A stretch of 64,000 nt of DNA. It comes from Bradyrhizobium sp. WSM1743 (GTDB taxonomy: Bacteria > Pseudomonadota > Alphaproteobacteria > Rhizobiales > Xanthobacteraceae). The notes under the pieces are model-generated. The model was not told the DNA's origin, did not search any database, and saw only the letters and a program-made list of their open reading frames with translations. The stretch's first letter is position 1. Every line of letters starts with the position of its first letter. Of this stretch, positions 16,471-25,906 are shown one piece after another. The stretch is taken from positions 1-64,000 of the forward strand of contig NZ_AXAZ01000009.1 of NCBI RefSeq assembly GCF_000473065.1, given 5' to 3'. Position numbers and translations under genes: made by a program.

Positions 16471-17604
16471 TCACCGCGTGAGCGCGACCTGCTTGAACGA
16501 GTGGACCAGCGCCTTTTCCAGCTTTCCGGTCATCCCGCACAGAACGTTGTAGGCCTCCGCGCGCGGCATGGTCGGCTTGTAGTGCCGGTGCTCGATCAGC
16601 GCCGCGAAAATGTCCGAGATCGTTAGAATCCGTACGATGTCGCCAATGCTATCGCCGCAGAGCGCATCGGGATAGCCGCTCCCGTCGAGGTACTCGTGAT
16701 GATGGCGAACGGCGTCCAGTATCTCCGGCGAGATCCCGTCATGGTCCTTGAGAAACTCGTAGCCGGCGGCGGGATGCGTTTCGATCAGCGTGCGTTCCGC
16801 GGCATCAAGACGGCCCGGCTTGTCGAGGATGGGGAGCGGAATCCGCGCCTTGCCGATATCATGGAACATGGCAGCCGAGTAGAGACGTTCCAGGTCGGCC
16901 CTGCCGACGCCGAGGCTCAGTCCGAAGTCGATGGTAATGCCGGTCACGAGCAGGCAATGCTGATAGGTTCCTTCGTGATGGCGCCGTACCGTCATGAGCC
17001 ACTCCGTCAGGCCATGCTGGCCGATGCGATCGGCGATCTGGCGACCGGCTTCCTTGGTGCCGTTTACGTCAAGCGGTTGGCCCAGCGTCACAGCCGTGAA
17101 CATCGATGCGACAGCGGTCGCCGCCGCCTCGACGGCGTTGTCCGGTTGCGGTGCGTCGCCTGACGCAGCGGACGATTCGTCGGCCGGATCGGTCAGTGCC
17201 GCCAGCAGTCTGGTCCGGCCGACCGTGCTGGGAAGGACCAGCGTCGCCCCGAGCGCGTAGGCTTGCGAAATGCAGACGTGGGAGGTGTGCTCGAGCAGGA
17301 AGATGCGCTTCCTGGCCTTCGCCAGCTTGCCGGCCCGCTTCTTGATGGCGGCGATATTGTCGAGGTCGCGCAGCTCCGCGCGGATGACGATGATGGCCGG
17401 CGTCTGCGACAGCCTGGAATCGGCATCTAGTCGCTCGCCTGCAACAGTGAATTTCTCCTCGAGGATCGAGCAGACGCCTGAGAGCTTGTCGGACGTGTCG
17501 GCCAGCACGTGCAGGAAGGGACGAACGGTCCCTGTCTCTCGGATGCCGCCGTCACCATTGAGGAGGCCGGATCTGGTTCGCACGTGCTGCACGGTCTGAC
17601 TCAA
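16471..17604 (-). CDS. HD-GYP cyclic-di-GMP phosphodiesterase
   Basis: The 377-residue protein has a receiver-like N-terminal half (about 25-150, FLHVLADTSDKLSGVCSILE, IIVIRAELRDLDN) without a clear phospho-acceptor set. A C-terminal HD-GYP domain follows (about 180-370). The catalytic HD is in AAMFHDIGKARIPLPILDKP and the signature HHHEYLDGSGYPDAL is complete, so hydrolysis of cyclic-di-GMP is expected. It is the last gene of the operon DUF2336, PilZ, HD-GYP, starting 23 bases after the PilZ stop, and therefore may lower the second messenger that the PilZ protein reads. Confidence 0.85.
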   Translation of the reverse strand: MSQTVQHVRTRSGLLNGDGGIRETGTVRPFLHVLADTSDKLSGVCSILEEKFTVAGERLDADSRLSQTPAIIVIRAELRDLDNIAAIKKRAGKLAKARKRIFLLEHTSHVCISQAYALGATLVLPSTVGRTRLLAALTDPADESSAASGDAPQPDNAVEAAATAVASMFTAVTLGQPLDVNGTKEAGRQIADRIGQHGLTEWLMTVRRHHEGTYQHCLLVTGITIDFGLSLGVGRADLERLYSAAMFHDIGKARIPLPILDKPGRLDAAERTLIETHPAAGYEFLKDHDGISPEILDAVRHHHEYLDGSGYPDALCGDSIGDIVRILTISDIFAALIEHRHYKPTMPRAEAYNVLCGMTGKLEKALVHSFKQVALTR

Positions 17605-17627
17605 AACAGTGGGTGGATTGTTCGAAT

Positions 17628-17957
17628 CTACTTGCTCTGAACCGGGTTCTGCGCAGGCGCTGGTGCGCCTGCCGGCTTCTTCTTGCCGCCAATGGTAATG
17701 AAATGGATGCCAGCCGTGGTGCCGTCGATCCAGATCAGTTCGCAGCGCCGGTAGGCGAGACCGGTCGACGACAGCAGCATGAAGAACTCCTTGGCCCGGA
17801 GCACGTCGAGCGTGCCCTCGACCTCGATCTTGGCGCCGCTTTGCGACACGTCCAGCAGTAAGCAGCTGCGTCGCCAGGTGCCGTCCGAACCCATGAGATT
17901 GATCGGCCGCCTGTGGTCCATTTTCACGCGAACGGCTTTGCGACCGTTGATTTTCAT
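17628..17957 (-). CDS. PilZ-domain protein
   Basis: The 109-residue protein is a single PilZ domain. DHRRP supplies basic residues of the usual arginine motif near the start, and LLDVSQSGAKIEVEG supplies the (D/N)xSxxG motif. The C-terminal tail (KKKPAGAPAPAQNPVQSK) is disordered. It is expected to bind cyclic-di-GMP and act as an effector. ATG 17957 overlaps the TGA of the upstream DUF2336 gene by four bases (ATGA), showing translational coupling. Confidence 0.8.
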   Translation of the reverse strand: MKINGRKAVRVKMDHRRPINLMGSDGTWRRSCLLLDVSQSGAKIEVEGTLDVLRAKEFFMLLSSTGLAYRRCELIWIDGTTAGIHFITIGGKKKPAGAPAPAQNPVQSK

Positions 17958-19063
17958 CGGCTAATCCCCCTCTTTACGCCGCGATTTCCCCGACTGCTCT
18001 CCTTGGCGTTTGCGGCAATTTCCCCCCAACGCACCGTCCACTGGCTGGTCGACAGAAGCAGCGTCTCGAAAATGTGCTGCGCGCGTTCGCGCTCGGCGAA
18101 GGAAAGCCTTGTGCCGCAGCGGTTGCTCAGGATGGCAAACGTGGTCTGCCAGTTCAGCCGCGAGGCACGGCAGGCCATGACCAGACCCTCGCAATCGTCG
18201 TCGGTCATGACATGCTCGATGATCTCGATGGGAGCCCCCGAAAGCACCGATAGCGCCGTAACGAGGTTGGCGGTCTCGCCGCGGATGGCGAAGCGGTTCA
18301 CCGTGGAATCGTTGAGCTTGCCGATGCGGTTGAGCGCGACGATCTCCGGCCGCGCGCTTGCATAGGCAGCCGTGCAGGGCAGCTTGGGGGCGGTTGGCAC
18401 GGCTGTTGCGGCTTGAAGCGAAACGGCGGCTTTCGGCGCTATGCAGGCTTTCGCAGCTGCTGAAGCCGGCAGCAATTCCCGCATGACTGCGTCGGGCGTG
18501 TCCGGCCTGAGCGCCAGCGCCTTCGTGAGTTCATCATCCGTCAGGCACCTCTCAACGAGCGCAACGTAAGCGGCATCAGAGAATCGTGCCTTGGTATTGC
18601 CGATCAGCGCAATGCAAGCGCTGCGGGTGCCGCCGTTGATCAGCGTCTCGATCACCAGGGGATCGATAGGCGCGCGGCCGGCGATCGCACATTGCTGCCG
18701 TTCGCCGCTCGCGGCCACGATCGACTTGAGATCGGCCGCGGACAGCGACTGCGATCTGAGCAAGACCGGGCACGCGACCTCCGGATCGTGGTGCGAGGCG
18801 AGACGTCGTACGGTCTTCGGCGGAGCCGCTTTGAGCTCCGCGAGCGCCGCGCTGAGATCGATCAGCGCACTGGCCTCAACCCGCTCCGTCAATCGCAGCA
18901 GAACGCCGTCGGCCACATTGGCGAGCAATTCCTGAGGCCGGTCGCGGCTATCGGTGAGCAACTGCAAGATGCCGGAGAGGATGCGAGTGCAGCGGTTCAG
19001 CGGACACGTTGCGACTGCGTCTTCCAACTCAACCAGAATATCAGCAGGCGAATTTGCCATCAT
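17954..19063 (-). CDS. DUF2336-domain protein
   Basis: This protein of about 369 residues is made of HEAT-like helical repeats. RLASHHDPEVACPVLLRSQS and LSAADLKSIVAASGERQQCA are typical of DUF2336, a family of unknown function common in alpha-proteobacteria. A low-complexity alanine-rich segment (about 205-240) separates it from a C-terminal part (LVTALSVLSGAPIEIIEHVM). ATG 19063 or the ATG at 19060 is preferred to the extension from 19099, but the ribosome site is weak. It leads an operon with PilZ and HD-GYP, implying a role as partner or scaffold in cyclic-di-GMP signalling. Confidence 0.75.
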   Translation of the reverse strand: MMANSPADILVELEDAVATCPLNRCTRILSGILQLLTDSRDRPQELLANVADGVLLRLTERVEASALIDLSAALAELKAAPPKTVRRLASHHDPEVACPVLLRSQSLSAADLKSIVAASGERQQCAIAGRAPIDPLVIETLINGGTRSACIALIGNTKARFSDAAYVALVERCLTDDELTKALALRPDTPDAVMRELLPASAAAKACIAPKAAVSLQAATAVPTAPKLPCTAAYASARPEIVALNRIGKLNDSTVNRFAIRGETANLVTALSVLSGAPIEIIEHVMTDDDCEGLVMACRASRLNWQTTFAILSNRCGTRLSFAERERAQHIFETLLLSTSQWTVRWGEIAANAKESSRGNRGVKRGISR

Positions 19064-19348
19064 GGCAGGAGCCTGAATTGAAAAAATTTGACTGTACAAC
19101 GTTCGTTATTGCGCCTTAAATCCGTTAATTTTTAATTTTGAGAATTAAATGCCGGGGTATTATGCACCGCCGAATTTCGGGAAATGCTATCGAAATTTGG
19201 CAAGACATGCCTCCCGGCCTGTTTTTTCAATTGGAGGTAACTTCAATTGACCAGGACAGTTTGATTGTGCGGTGCAATGCAAAACCGAAGGGGGGAAGCG
19301 GCACGCAGCCGGATGCACGTCAAACACGACGCTGCGTTTCTTATTGCC

Positions 19349-20296
19349 ATGAACAGCATTGATGATGTGTCGAGGGTGGCACTCAAGACATTTCGCTTTT
19401 CGGATGCCGACGAATTTCGAAACGCCATACGCGGGCTGAATTTCGAATTCACGCCTCTTGTACGGAAGATTTCGGCTGAGCAGACAATCCTGTCGTTGCC
19501 CGGCTGCGACGTGAATTTGACGCGCGCGTTTCCGCGGGTGGTTGACGCACAGCTCGTGGAGAATTGCACGGCGATCGGCTTCACGATGGACGACCTCAAC
19601 GCACCCATTCGCTTCAACGGCTCGCAACGTGCGCGACCGGTCGTGGTCATTGGCAGCGGCGGCGCGGCCTACACCACCATTGAGGAGGTGCAGAGGCAAA
19701 TCGCCTCAGTGGTTTTCAGGCCGGAGGTGAGGGGGCGTGGCTGGCCGCACACGCTCTCGAGCTTCAAGATTTTTGAAATCTCCGCGGCCGGCTTGCACCG
19801 GCTGCGCAGCGTGGTTCGCCAGGTGCTGGCCGAGGCGTCCGGCGCTGTCGAGGCACCGGAGCTCCTATTGAAGGGCGCGGCGATGAAGGAGTCCCTGCTC
19901 GGAGCCGTCGACGAAGCCTTCGAAAGCGTCGTTTCGGCCCGCTGGACCCTGGGCCCCAACGACGGACGGAATTTCAGGATATTCCAGGATATTCGCGCGC
20001 TGCTCTCCGACGACTTGTCGCAGCCGATTTACAGCGATGAGATTGCGCGCAAGCTTGGCCTGTCCGTGCGCACCATGCACGACGTCGTCCGCCGCTATCG
20101 CGGCATGAGCCTGCACCGCTATTTGCGTCTGCGCCGGCTGTGGCTGGTGCGCCGGCGGCTTCTTGCCGGGGCCGATAGCGTCAAGGCGGTCGCGCTGGCG
20201 TTTGGCTTCTGGCATCTCAGCGATTTCTCCAGGAGCTACCGCGACCAGTTCGGCGAGATGCCGTCGCAAACGCTGGCCCGCGGTCGCGGACGATAG
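19349..20296 (+). CDS. AraC-family transcriptional regulator
   Basis: The protein is about 315 residues long. The C-terminal AraC helix-turn-helix pair is clear at about 215-310 (IARKLGLSVRTMHDVVRRYR, GMSLHRYLRLRRLWLVRRRL, VALAFGFWHLSDFSRSYRDQ, FGEMP). The N-terminal part resembles the regulatory region of OruR/FeaR-type AraC proteins. The start is uncertain: ATG 19349, ATG 19313 and a TTG at 19265 are all in frame and none has a strong ribosome site. The 250 bases upstream are AT-rich (around 19100-19145) and probably hold the promoter. Targets are unknown. Confidence 0.75.
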   Translation: MNSIDDVSRVALKTFRFSDADEFRNAIRGLNFEFTPLVRKISAEQTILSLPGCDVNLTRAFPRVVDAQLVENCTAIGFTMDDLNAPIRFNGSQRARPVVVIGSGGAAYTTIEEVQRQIASVVFRPEVRGRGWPHTLSSFKIFEISAAGLHRLRSVVRQVLAEASGAVEAPELLLKGAAMKESLLGAVDEAFESVVSARWTLGPNDGRNFRIFQDIRALLSDDLSQPIYSDEIARKLGLSVRTMHDVVRRYRGMSLHRYLRLRRLWLVRRRLLAGADSVKAVALAFGFWHLSDFSRSYRDQFGEMPSQTLARGRGR

Positions 20297-20346
20297 TGCG
20301 ACAAATCGAGTAGGGCCTGACGCCGGTTTCGTGTTACCGTCCTGCC

Positions 20347-20937
20347 ATGAGCAATCGCATTCTCGTCCTCTACGGTTCCTACCGTTCCGACCGCATGGGC
20401 ATTCGCCTTGCGAATTTCGTCATCAATCGGCTGCGCGGCCGCGGCGAGGAGGCCGAATTCATCGACGCCAAGGCGATCGGGCTGCCGATGCTCGACCGCA
20501 TGTACAAGGAATATCCCAAGGGCTCGGCGCCCGCTGAGCTGGAGAAGCTGGCCGGGCAGATCCGCGACGCCGACGGATTCGTCTTCGTCACCGGCGAGTA
20601 CAATTGGGGCATCCAGCCCGGCCTGAAGAACCTCACGGACCATTTCCTCGAAGAGTGGTTCTGGCGGCCGGCCGCGATCGCGAGCTATTCGGCCGGCCGT
20701 CTGTCCGGCGCGCGTGCCGCGACCGCTTGGCACGGCACGCTGTCGGAGATGGGCATGGTGGTGGTGTCGAGCACCGTCGGTGTCGGCCCGATCGCGCAGA
20801 CATTGTCGGCCGACGGCGAGCCGATCGGCGACGGAGGCAAGGCGCTGGAGCGCGCGTTCCCGCGCTTTGCCGACGATTTGCTGTGGTGGATCGAGGCGGC
20901 GAAAGCACAGCGGGCGCGCAAGGCGCCGCCGTATTGA
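20347..20937 (+). CDS. NADPH-dependent FMN reductase family protein
   Basis: The 196-residue flavodoxin-fold protein starts with the phosphate-binding loop ILVLYGSYRSDRMG and has the characteristic FVTGEYNWGIQPGLKN loop that contacts the flavin. Such enzymes reduce FMN, quinones, azo compounds or chromate with NAD(P)H. It follows the AraC gene by 50 bases on the same strand and could be co-transcribed. A REP pair lies just downstream. Confidence 0.85.
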   Translation: MSNRILVLYGSYRSDRMGIRLANFVINRLRGRGEEAEFIDAKAIGLPMLDRMYKEYPKGSAPAELEKLAGQIRDADGFVFVTGEYNWGIQPGLKNLTDHFLEEWFWRPAAIASYSAGRLSGARAATAWHGTLSEMGMVVVSSTVGVGPIAQTLSADGEPIGDGGKALERAFPRFADDLLWWIEAAKAQRARKAPPY

Positions 20938-20962
20938 TGTCCTTCGCCGCGAAGACGCTGCC

Positions 20963-21050
20963 GTAGCCCGGATGGAGCGCACAGCGCAATCCGGGATCTC
21001 GTGCGTCAACGGCACCGTCCCGGATTACGCTTGCGCTCCATCCGGGCTAC
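20963..21050. repeat. REP pair (REPIN-like)
   Basis: A forward unit gtagcccggatggagcg starts at 20963, and an inverted unit ends in cgctccatccgggctac at 21050. These are the same palindromes that flank the RAYT gene. It separates the convergent flavin reductase and chemotaxis genes. Confidence 0.85.
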
Positions 21051-21062
21051 GAATCCGTGCTC

Positions 21063-23144
21063 TTACGCCGCCCTGACCTCGCCGAGGAAGCGGTCGAACT
21101 GTCCGGCGAGATCGCGCGACTGCGTCGAGAGCTGCTCGGCGGCGCCCAGCACCTCTGTCGCGGCGGCTCCCGTGTCGTCGGCGGCGCGCTGCACGCCGGA
21201 GATGTTGCTGTTGACCTCCTGGGTGCCGCGGGCGGCCTCCTGGACGCTGCGCGCGATCTCCTTGGTGGCCGAGCCCTGCTCCTCGATCGCCGCGGCGATC
21301 GCGGTGCCGATCTGGTCGATCTCGGCGATGACGTCGGCGACGTTGCGGATCGCGGCCACGGTCTCGTCGCTTGCGGTCTGGATCGCCGTGATCTGCTCGG
21401 AGATCTCGGTGGTGGCATTGGCGGTCTGGCCGGCCAGCGACTTCACTTCGGAGGCGACCACGGCAAAGCCGCGGCCGGCATCGCCGGCACGGGCGGCCTC
21501 GATGGTCGCGTTCAGCGCGAGCAGGTTGGTCTGCTCGGCGATGCTCTGGATCAGCGTCACGACGTCGCCGATCTTCTGCGCGCCCTCGGCGAGGGCACGA
21601 GCGGTATCGCCGGTGCGGCGGGCGTTATCGACGGCGCGGGCCGCGATCTCGGTGCTTTGGGCGACCTGACGGCCGATCTCCGCGATCGAGGAGGTCAGCT
21701 CTTCGGTGGCGCTGGCGACGGTCTGCACGTTGGTCGAGGTCTGCTCGGAGGCGGCGGCGACCACGGCGGCCTGGCTGTTGGTCTGCGCCGCCGTCGAGGT
21801 CATCGACTGCGCTGTGCTTTCCATGGTCGCGGAGGCCCGGGACAGGCCGCCGACCAGCTCGGTGACCTTGGCCTCGAAGGCGCGGGTCAGATCGTCGAGC
21901 GCTTGTGCGCGGCGCATCTTGCCGTCGTTCTCGGTCTGCTTCTCGGCGGCGAGCCGGTCGGCCCGGATCATGTTGTCCTTGAACACCTGAACCGCAGCGG
22001 CCATCGCCCCGATCTCGTCGGAACGCTCGGCGCCGGGAATGCTTTCCGCGACCTCGCCATCGGCGAGCCGTGACATCCGCGTCGTCAGGGTCACGATCGG
22101 CGCGCAGACGCGGCGGCGAACCATCACGATGAGGCCGACGCTCGCGATCAGCACGGCGAGAAGGCCGGCGAGTGCGATCGTGAAGCTGGTGCGTGCGGCC
22201 GAGGAAGCCCCGGCGAGGATCTGCTCGGCGTTGTCGTAGAAGGCGTCGCGGACCTCGATGATGGTGCCGAGGCCGCGTTGCGTGGCGGCGTAATAAGTGT
22301 CCATGTCGTGCTCGTACTTGCCGCTGACAGCGCCGTCCTTCACCAGCTTGAGCTCGCGGCCGAACTCCTCGACATAGACCGAATTGAACTTCTCCAGCGC
22401 TGCGGCGACATTGGCCGGCGTCGCCGGATTGCCACGCAATTCCAGCAGCGCCATGACGAGCTGATCGTTGCGGCCCTGCGAGCGGCCGATGTCGGCCTTC
22501 TCGGTGTCGGTCGCCGGCTTCTTGCCGCCGACGAGATTCTTGTGCAGGCTGGAGTTGAAGCCGCCGACGTCGCGCAGAGTCATGGCGGTGTTGGCGTAGC
22601 TGGCCTGCCGGTAGGCGTCACCGTTCAGGATCGCCATGCGGCGGACCTGCTCGTTGAGCAGCGCGGTCACGCCGCCGTTGAGCACGGCGTTGTCGGCGAC
22701 GATCTTCTTGGCGGCGTCCTTGCGCGCCTCCGCCGGACCGGCGAGCGCCTTGTCGATCGCCTCGCGCAGCGCCGTGAACTTCGCATCGATGCCGTCGATG
22801 TTGCTGCCGATGGTGGTGCCGTCGTCGAACGGGCCGGGCAGCTCCTTGCGCAGCGCGTTCATCTTGTCGCGGGCGCCGTCGGTCTGCTTGCGCAGCTTCT
22901 CCTGCTCGGCAAGCAGCGCGGGATCGATGGTCGCAGGCCCGTAGAGGATGTTGGTGGAAAAGCCGCGTTCGGGATTGAGATAGCGCGGGATGTCGCTGAC
23001 GGCGCGGACGATCGCGAGCCGGCCTTGCGCCTCGGAGATGCGCTCCATCGTCTGGTACTTCGTCACCGCGACGTAAACGGCGAGGCCGCCGCCCACCGTC
23101 GAGAGCGAGACGATGGCGCTGGTCAGGAGCGTACCGATTTTCAT
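21063..23144 (-). CDS. Methyl-accepting chemotaxis protein
   Basis: The 693-residue receptor has an N-terminal membrane helix ([20 protein letters not shown]), a periplasmic helical sensor region to about 305, and a second helix ([20 protein letters not shown]). A HAMP domain follows ([20 protein letters not shown]), then the cytoplasmic signalling coiled coil. The hairpin tip reads [20 protein letters not shown] and [20 protein letters not shown], the CheA/CheW contact site. The sensor ligand is unknown. No chemotaxis kinase genes are near, so it is an orphan receptor. Confidence 0.92.
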   Translation of the reverse strand: MKIGTLLTSAIVSLSTVGGGLAVYVAVTKYQTMERISEAQGRLAIVRAVSDIPRYLNPERGFSTNILYGPATIDPALLAEQEKLRKQTDGARDKMNALRKELPGPFDDGTTIGSNIDGIDAKFTALREAIDKALAGPAEARKDAAKKIVADNAVLNGGVTALLNEQVRRMAILNGDAYRQASYANTAMTLRDVGGFNSSLHKNLVGGKKPATDTEKADIGRSQGRNDQLVMALLELRGNPATPANVAAALEKFNSVYVEEFGRELKLVKDGAVSGKYEHDMDTYYAATQRGLGTIIEVRDAFYDNAEQILAGASSAARTSFTIALAGLLAVLIASVGLIVMVRRRVCAPIVTLTTRMSRLADGEVAESIPGAERSDEIGAMAAAVQVFKDNMIRADRLAAEKQTENDGKMRRAQALDDLTRAFEAKVTELVGGLSRASATMESTAQSMTSTAAQTNSQAAVVAAASEQTSTNVQTVASATEELTSSIAEIGRQVAQSTEIAARAVDNARRTGDTARALAEGAQKIGDVVTLIQSIAEQTNLLALNATIEAARAGDAGRGFAVVASEVKSLAGQTANATTEISEQITAIQTASDETVAAIRNVADVIAEIDQIGTAIAAAIEEQGSATKEIARSVQEAARGTQEVNSNISGVQRAADDTGAAATEVLGAAEQLSTQSRDLAGQFDRFLGEVRAA

Positions 23145-23233
23145 GATCTGCCCGGCAAATGGCGGAGAATTATTTTGCCCGGACGATAGGTTGTCCTTGT
23201 TAATCGCGGGTTTACGCTGCCGATCCCGTCACC

Positions 23234-23674
23234 TCAGCCGGATGTGCGGTCGAGCTTCGCCAGGATCTCCAGCGTGGCGCCGTCGCGCTCGCCTGCGAAA
23301 TATCGGGCGATCGCCTGATCGAAGACGGGCTCGCCGGACACCGCGCCGAACAGCATCATCGACGAGCGGAATTTCGCGTCATCCGGCGCGCCGAGGATTG
23401 CATTGATGGTCCGGCCCTCGATCGCGAGCACGAGTCGCGTGCATTCGATCAGGCGCACCCCGAGGACGGGGTGGGCGAGGTAGGCCTCGGCCTCCGCGCG
23501 GGAGCCGATCGCGTAGCGCTGCGACATGGCGCTGAAGCCGAGGCCTGCGACCTGCGGGAAGATGAACCACATCCAGTGAGTCTGCTTCCGGCCCCGGGCC
23601 AGCTCGCCCTGGACGTCGCGATAGACCGGGTCCTGGGCCCGGACAAAGCGGTAGAGATCGAAAGGATCGGTCAT
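23234..23674 (-). CDS. DUF1810-family protein
   Basis: This 146-residue protein matches DUF1810 throughout: DPFDLYRFVRAQDPVY at the start, KQTHWMWFIFPQVAGLGFSA with the conserved HWMWFIFPQ, AYLAHPVLGVRLIECT, and FRSSMMLFGAVSG. The family occurs widely and has no established biochemical role; it is predicted cytoplasmic. ATG 23674 begins exactly at the conserved N-terminus, so the much longer open frame upstream is not coding. It diverges from the transpeptidase-like gene at 23792. Confidence 0.8.
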   Translation of the reverse strand: MTDPFDLYRFVRAQDPVYRDVQGELARGRKQTHWMWFIFPQVAGLGFSAMSQRYAIGSRAEAEAYLAHPVLGVRLIECTRLVLAIEGRTINAILGAPDDAKFRSSMMLFGAVSGEPVFDQAIARYFAGERDGATLEILAKLDRTSG

Positions 23675-23791
23675 TGGATACCTAGGGGGCTTGCCGGCCG
23701 CGATTATGCCTAACTTTTGGCTCCCAATGTGGTAGCTGGTATAGAGTCTCCGGGTGGGGGTGGTACCCCCGGGGGTCGATTTGGGGATCTG

Positions 23792-24817
23792 ATGGTTTCC
23801 GACGCAGCACATGCCGAGAGGCTGTTGTCGCGCCGCCGTGTCGGGCGCACCGAGACGATCATGCTGTCTCTGGCAGCGATCGCGCTGGCGCTTGGCACCG
23901 CCGCGTGGGTCGCGGATATGGGCGACTCGACTCCGCTGGTCTCCGCCGCCTTGCCGCCGGCGAATGCCCCTTCGTTCGAGGACCGTTTCGCGTCGGCCTC
24001 CGGCAGCCCGTCGCCCCGCGAGCTCGGGCTCCGGGCGCTGGAGCGCTCCGCCGTGAATGCGGTCCAGCTCAAGCTGCGGGACGCCAAGGCGATGCTCGCC
24101 CAGAGGCTCCAGGGCGACGACTGGCGCTCGATCCTGACCGAGGACGACCACTCCTCCGCGGTCGAGGAGGCGAGGCCCTCGCAACAGCACGCCGATGTCG
24201 TTCCGATGCCGCGCTCGCGTCCGGTCCAGGCGGACTTCTCCGCCCAGATCGCCTCCAGCCAAGCCTATGCGGAGACCAACCCCAGGGTCGATAACCGCAA
24301 CTTCTTCGAAAAATTCACCGACAAGATCAAGCTGGCCTCGTTGACTCCGAGCGACGGGCTGTTCGGCAAGGCGCCGGATCTTGCCGCCCTCGGCTACGAT
24401 TCGCGGACGGCGGTTTATGACATCTCGGCCAAGGCGGTGTACTTGCCGAGCGGCGTGGCGCTGGAAGCCCATTCCGGCATGGGCGCGCTGATGGACGACC
24501 CCGACCATGTCGACCAGCGCATGGTCGGCGCGACGCCGCCGGCGACCTACGACCTCAAGCCGCGCGAAAAGCTATTCCACGGCGTCCGGGCACTGCGCAT
24601 GACGCCGACCGAGGGAACCAGCGCGCTCGGCCGCGTCGGTCTGCTCACCCACAACTACATGCTCGGGCCGCGTGGCGACTCCAACGGCTGTGTCTCGATC
24701 AAGGACTATGATCGCTTCCTCAAGGCCTACGACAACGGCGAGTTCAACCGTCTGGTCGTGGTGCCGAGCCTGCGCGGATCGGCGACCGCTTCGCAGCGCG
24801 CGAGCACCGATTCCTGA
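23792..24817 (+). CDS. DUF2778 (Tlde1-like) L,D-transpeptidase-fold protein
   Basis: The 341-residue protein has one membrane anchor near the N-terminus (TIMLSLAAIALALGTAAWVA), a long variable spacer, and a C-terminal DUF2778/Tlde1 domain from about 205. The domain contains VYLPSGVALEAHSGMG, TPPATYDLKPREKLFHGVRA, and GPRGDSNGCVSIKDYDRFL with the candidate catalytic cysteine. The domain is best known from type VI effectors that attack peptidoglycan, but in rhizobia anchored versions are common and probably act on the cell's own wall. ATG 23792 has GGGGA upstream. A short GC hairpin at 23756-23770 lies in the leader. Confidence 0.7.
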   Translation: MVSDAAHAERLLSRRRVGRTETIMLSLAAIALALGTAAWVADMGDSTPLVSAALPPANAPSFEDRFASASGSPSPRELGLRALERSAVNAVQLKLRDAKAMLAQRLQGDDWRSILTEDDHSSAVEEARPSQQHADVVPMPRSRPVQADFSAQIASSQAYAETNPRVDNRNFFEKFTDKIKLASLTPSDGLFGKAPDLAALGYDSRTAVYDISAKAVYLPSGVALEAHSGMGALMDDPDHVDQRMVGATPPATYDLKPREKLFHGVRALRMTPTEGTSALGRVGLLTHNYMLGPRGDSNGCVSIKDYDRFLKAYDNGEFNRLVVVPSLRGSATASQRASTDS

Positions 24818-24886
24818 TATCCGCCTATGACGGCGGGGGTGCTGCCGTTTCCCCTTCGTTAAGTCGTCCTCCTCCAGAAGCAGCCC

Positions 24887-25144
24887 ATGAGTGATCCATC
24901 AAGTTCCGAAACTCCGCTGCGCACGACATTCAAGATCAAGCTGAACGGTGACACGTTGGCGATCGCGACCGTCGGTCAGGCCTATCAATTCCTCACCAAC
25001 TTCAAGTCGGTCGAGTGGATGGAATTCCGCTCCCTGCACGAGGACGCCATCGCGGCCCTGGAAGGCGCCGCCGGTAACGCCATGCTGGCGGTGCAGGCGA
25101 CCAACGCTGTGCGCGCGCTGTTCGTCAGCGCGAAATTGCTCTGA
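24887..25144 (+). CDS. DUF982-family protein
   Basis: The 85-residue protein fits DUF982: an N-terminal strand region (TFKIKLNGDTLAIATVGQAY), the conserved WMEFRSLHEDAIAALEGA block, and a helical end. Members are small cytoplasmic proteins typical of rhizobia and have no assigned function. The ribosome-binding site is weak. It follows the transpeptidase-like gene by 69 bases on the same strand and may be co-transcribed. Confidence 0.7.
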   Translation: MSDPSSSETPLRTTFKIKLNGDTLAIATVGQAYQFLTNFKSVEWMEFRSLHEDAIAALEGAAGNAMLAVQATNAVRALFVSAKLL

Positions 25145-25240
25145 GAGCAACGCTTCTGTCGTCCTGATCCTCGCGTTCGAACCCGCTGCAAGGCGGGTGC
25201 GACGAAGCCATGCGCGCTTCCGCGCCAGGGAGAGGGTCTA

Positions 25241-25744
25241 ATGGAATTGGCAAAATTCATCGCAGGCATCGATTGCGCCGGCGCGGAGCAGCCGACAGAG
25301 GCGGCGCTCGCGGCCTTCGAGACCTCCATCGGCTGCCGATTGCCGGACGACTATCGCCGCTTCCTGCTGGCCTGCGCCGGCGGCTATCAGCAGGGGGCGG
25401 CCGAGTTCAACTGGCCGCAAGGAGACTGGGCGGGTGCGGTGCAAGAGGTGCTGGGATTGCGGCGCGACGAGTGCTCGCTAGTCCAGACCCGCCAGACGCC
25501 GCAATGGCCGACTGTCGATGAGCTGTTGTGGATCATGAGCGACCACGGCGGCAATCCGATCTGCATGACGATCGACAAGGCCCATTTCGGCAGGATCTGG
25601 TTCATGGACCACGAGATGGCCGAGTACGAGAAGCCCTGGACGCTGGCGCAGGCGATGTCCGACAAATGGGGCTATGTCCTGCCGCTTGCACCGACGTTCA
25701 GCGACTTCATCGCCGGACTGTACGAGGAAGCGGCGGCGACATGA
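25241..25744 (+). CDS. SMI1/KNR4 (SUKH) family protein
   Basis: The 167-residue protein shows the SUKH fold: FETSIGCRLPDDYRRFLLAC near the start (the conserved LP-xx-YR-FLL motif), the middle strand GGNPICMTIDKAHFGRIWFM, and a closing helix FSDFIAGLYEEAAAT. SUKH proteins often serve as immunity proteins to polymorphic toxins, but many are housekeeping adaptors. No toxin gene is adjacent here. GGGAGAGG upstream supports ATG 25241. Confidence 0.75.
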   Translation: MELAKFIAGIDCAGAEQPTEAALAAFETSIGCRLPDDYRRFLLACAGGYQQGAAEFNWPQGDWAGAVQEVLGLRRDECSLVQTRQTPQWPTVDELLWIMSDHGGNPICMTIDKAHFGRIWFMDHEMAEYEKPWTLAQAMSDKWGYVLPLAPTFSDFIAGLYEEAAAT

Positions 25745-25906
25745 GAGTGCTGTCGGTTCTCCCTCAGGAGGTCTGAGCCATCGCCGCCTCGCCGGCACCG
25801 TCTCTTCCGTCGCAGCTTGAACTCCGGTCCAGGAACGGGCAAACGGTTCGCCAAGACCGTGGCGAAGGCCATCCGTTCGATGCCGACTTCAAGGGAGAGA
25901 CCCATC

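Noticed and set aside
19138..19362. Possible small gene before the AraC regulator
   Set aside because: It has a TTG start, no ribosome site and no domain, and it overlaps the AraC leader. It is treated as upstream region.
23675..24508. N-terminal extension of the DUF1810 gene
   Set aside because: The DUF1810 family starts at the ATG at 23674. The extension is antisense to the transpeptidase-like gene.
25170..25200. tRNA-like TTCGAACCC element
   Set aside because: No acceptor stem or anticodon arm can be formed around it. No tRNA was found in the window.
25241..25744. Toxin-immunity island around the SUKH gene
   Set aside because: No polymorphic toxin, VgrG, Rhs or secretion gene is adjacent, and the neighbours are ordinary DUF982 and TRAP genes.
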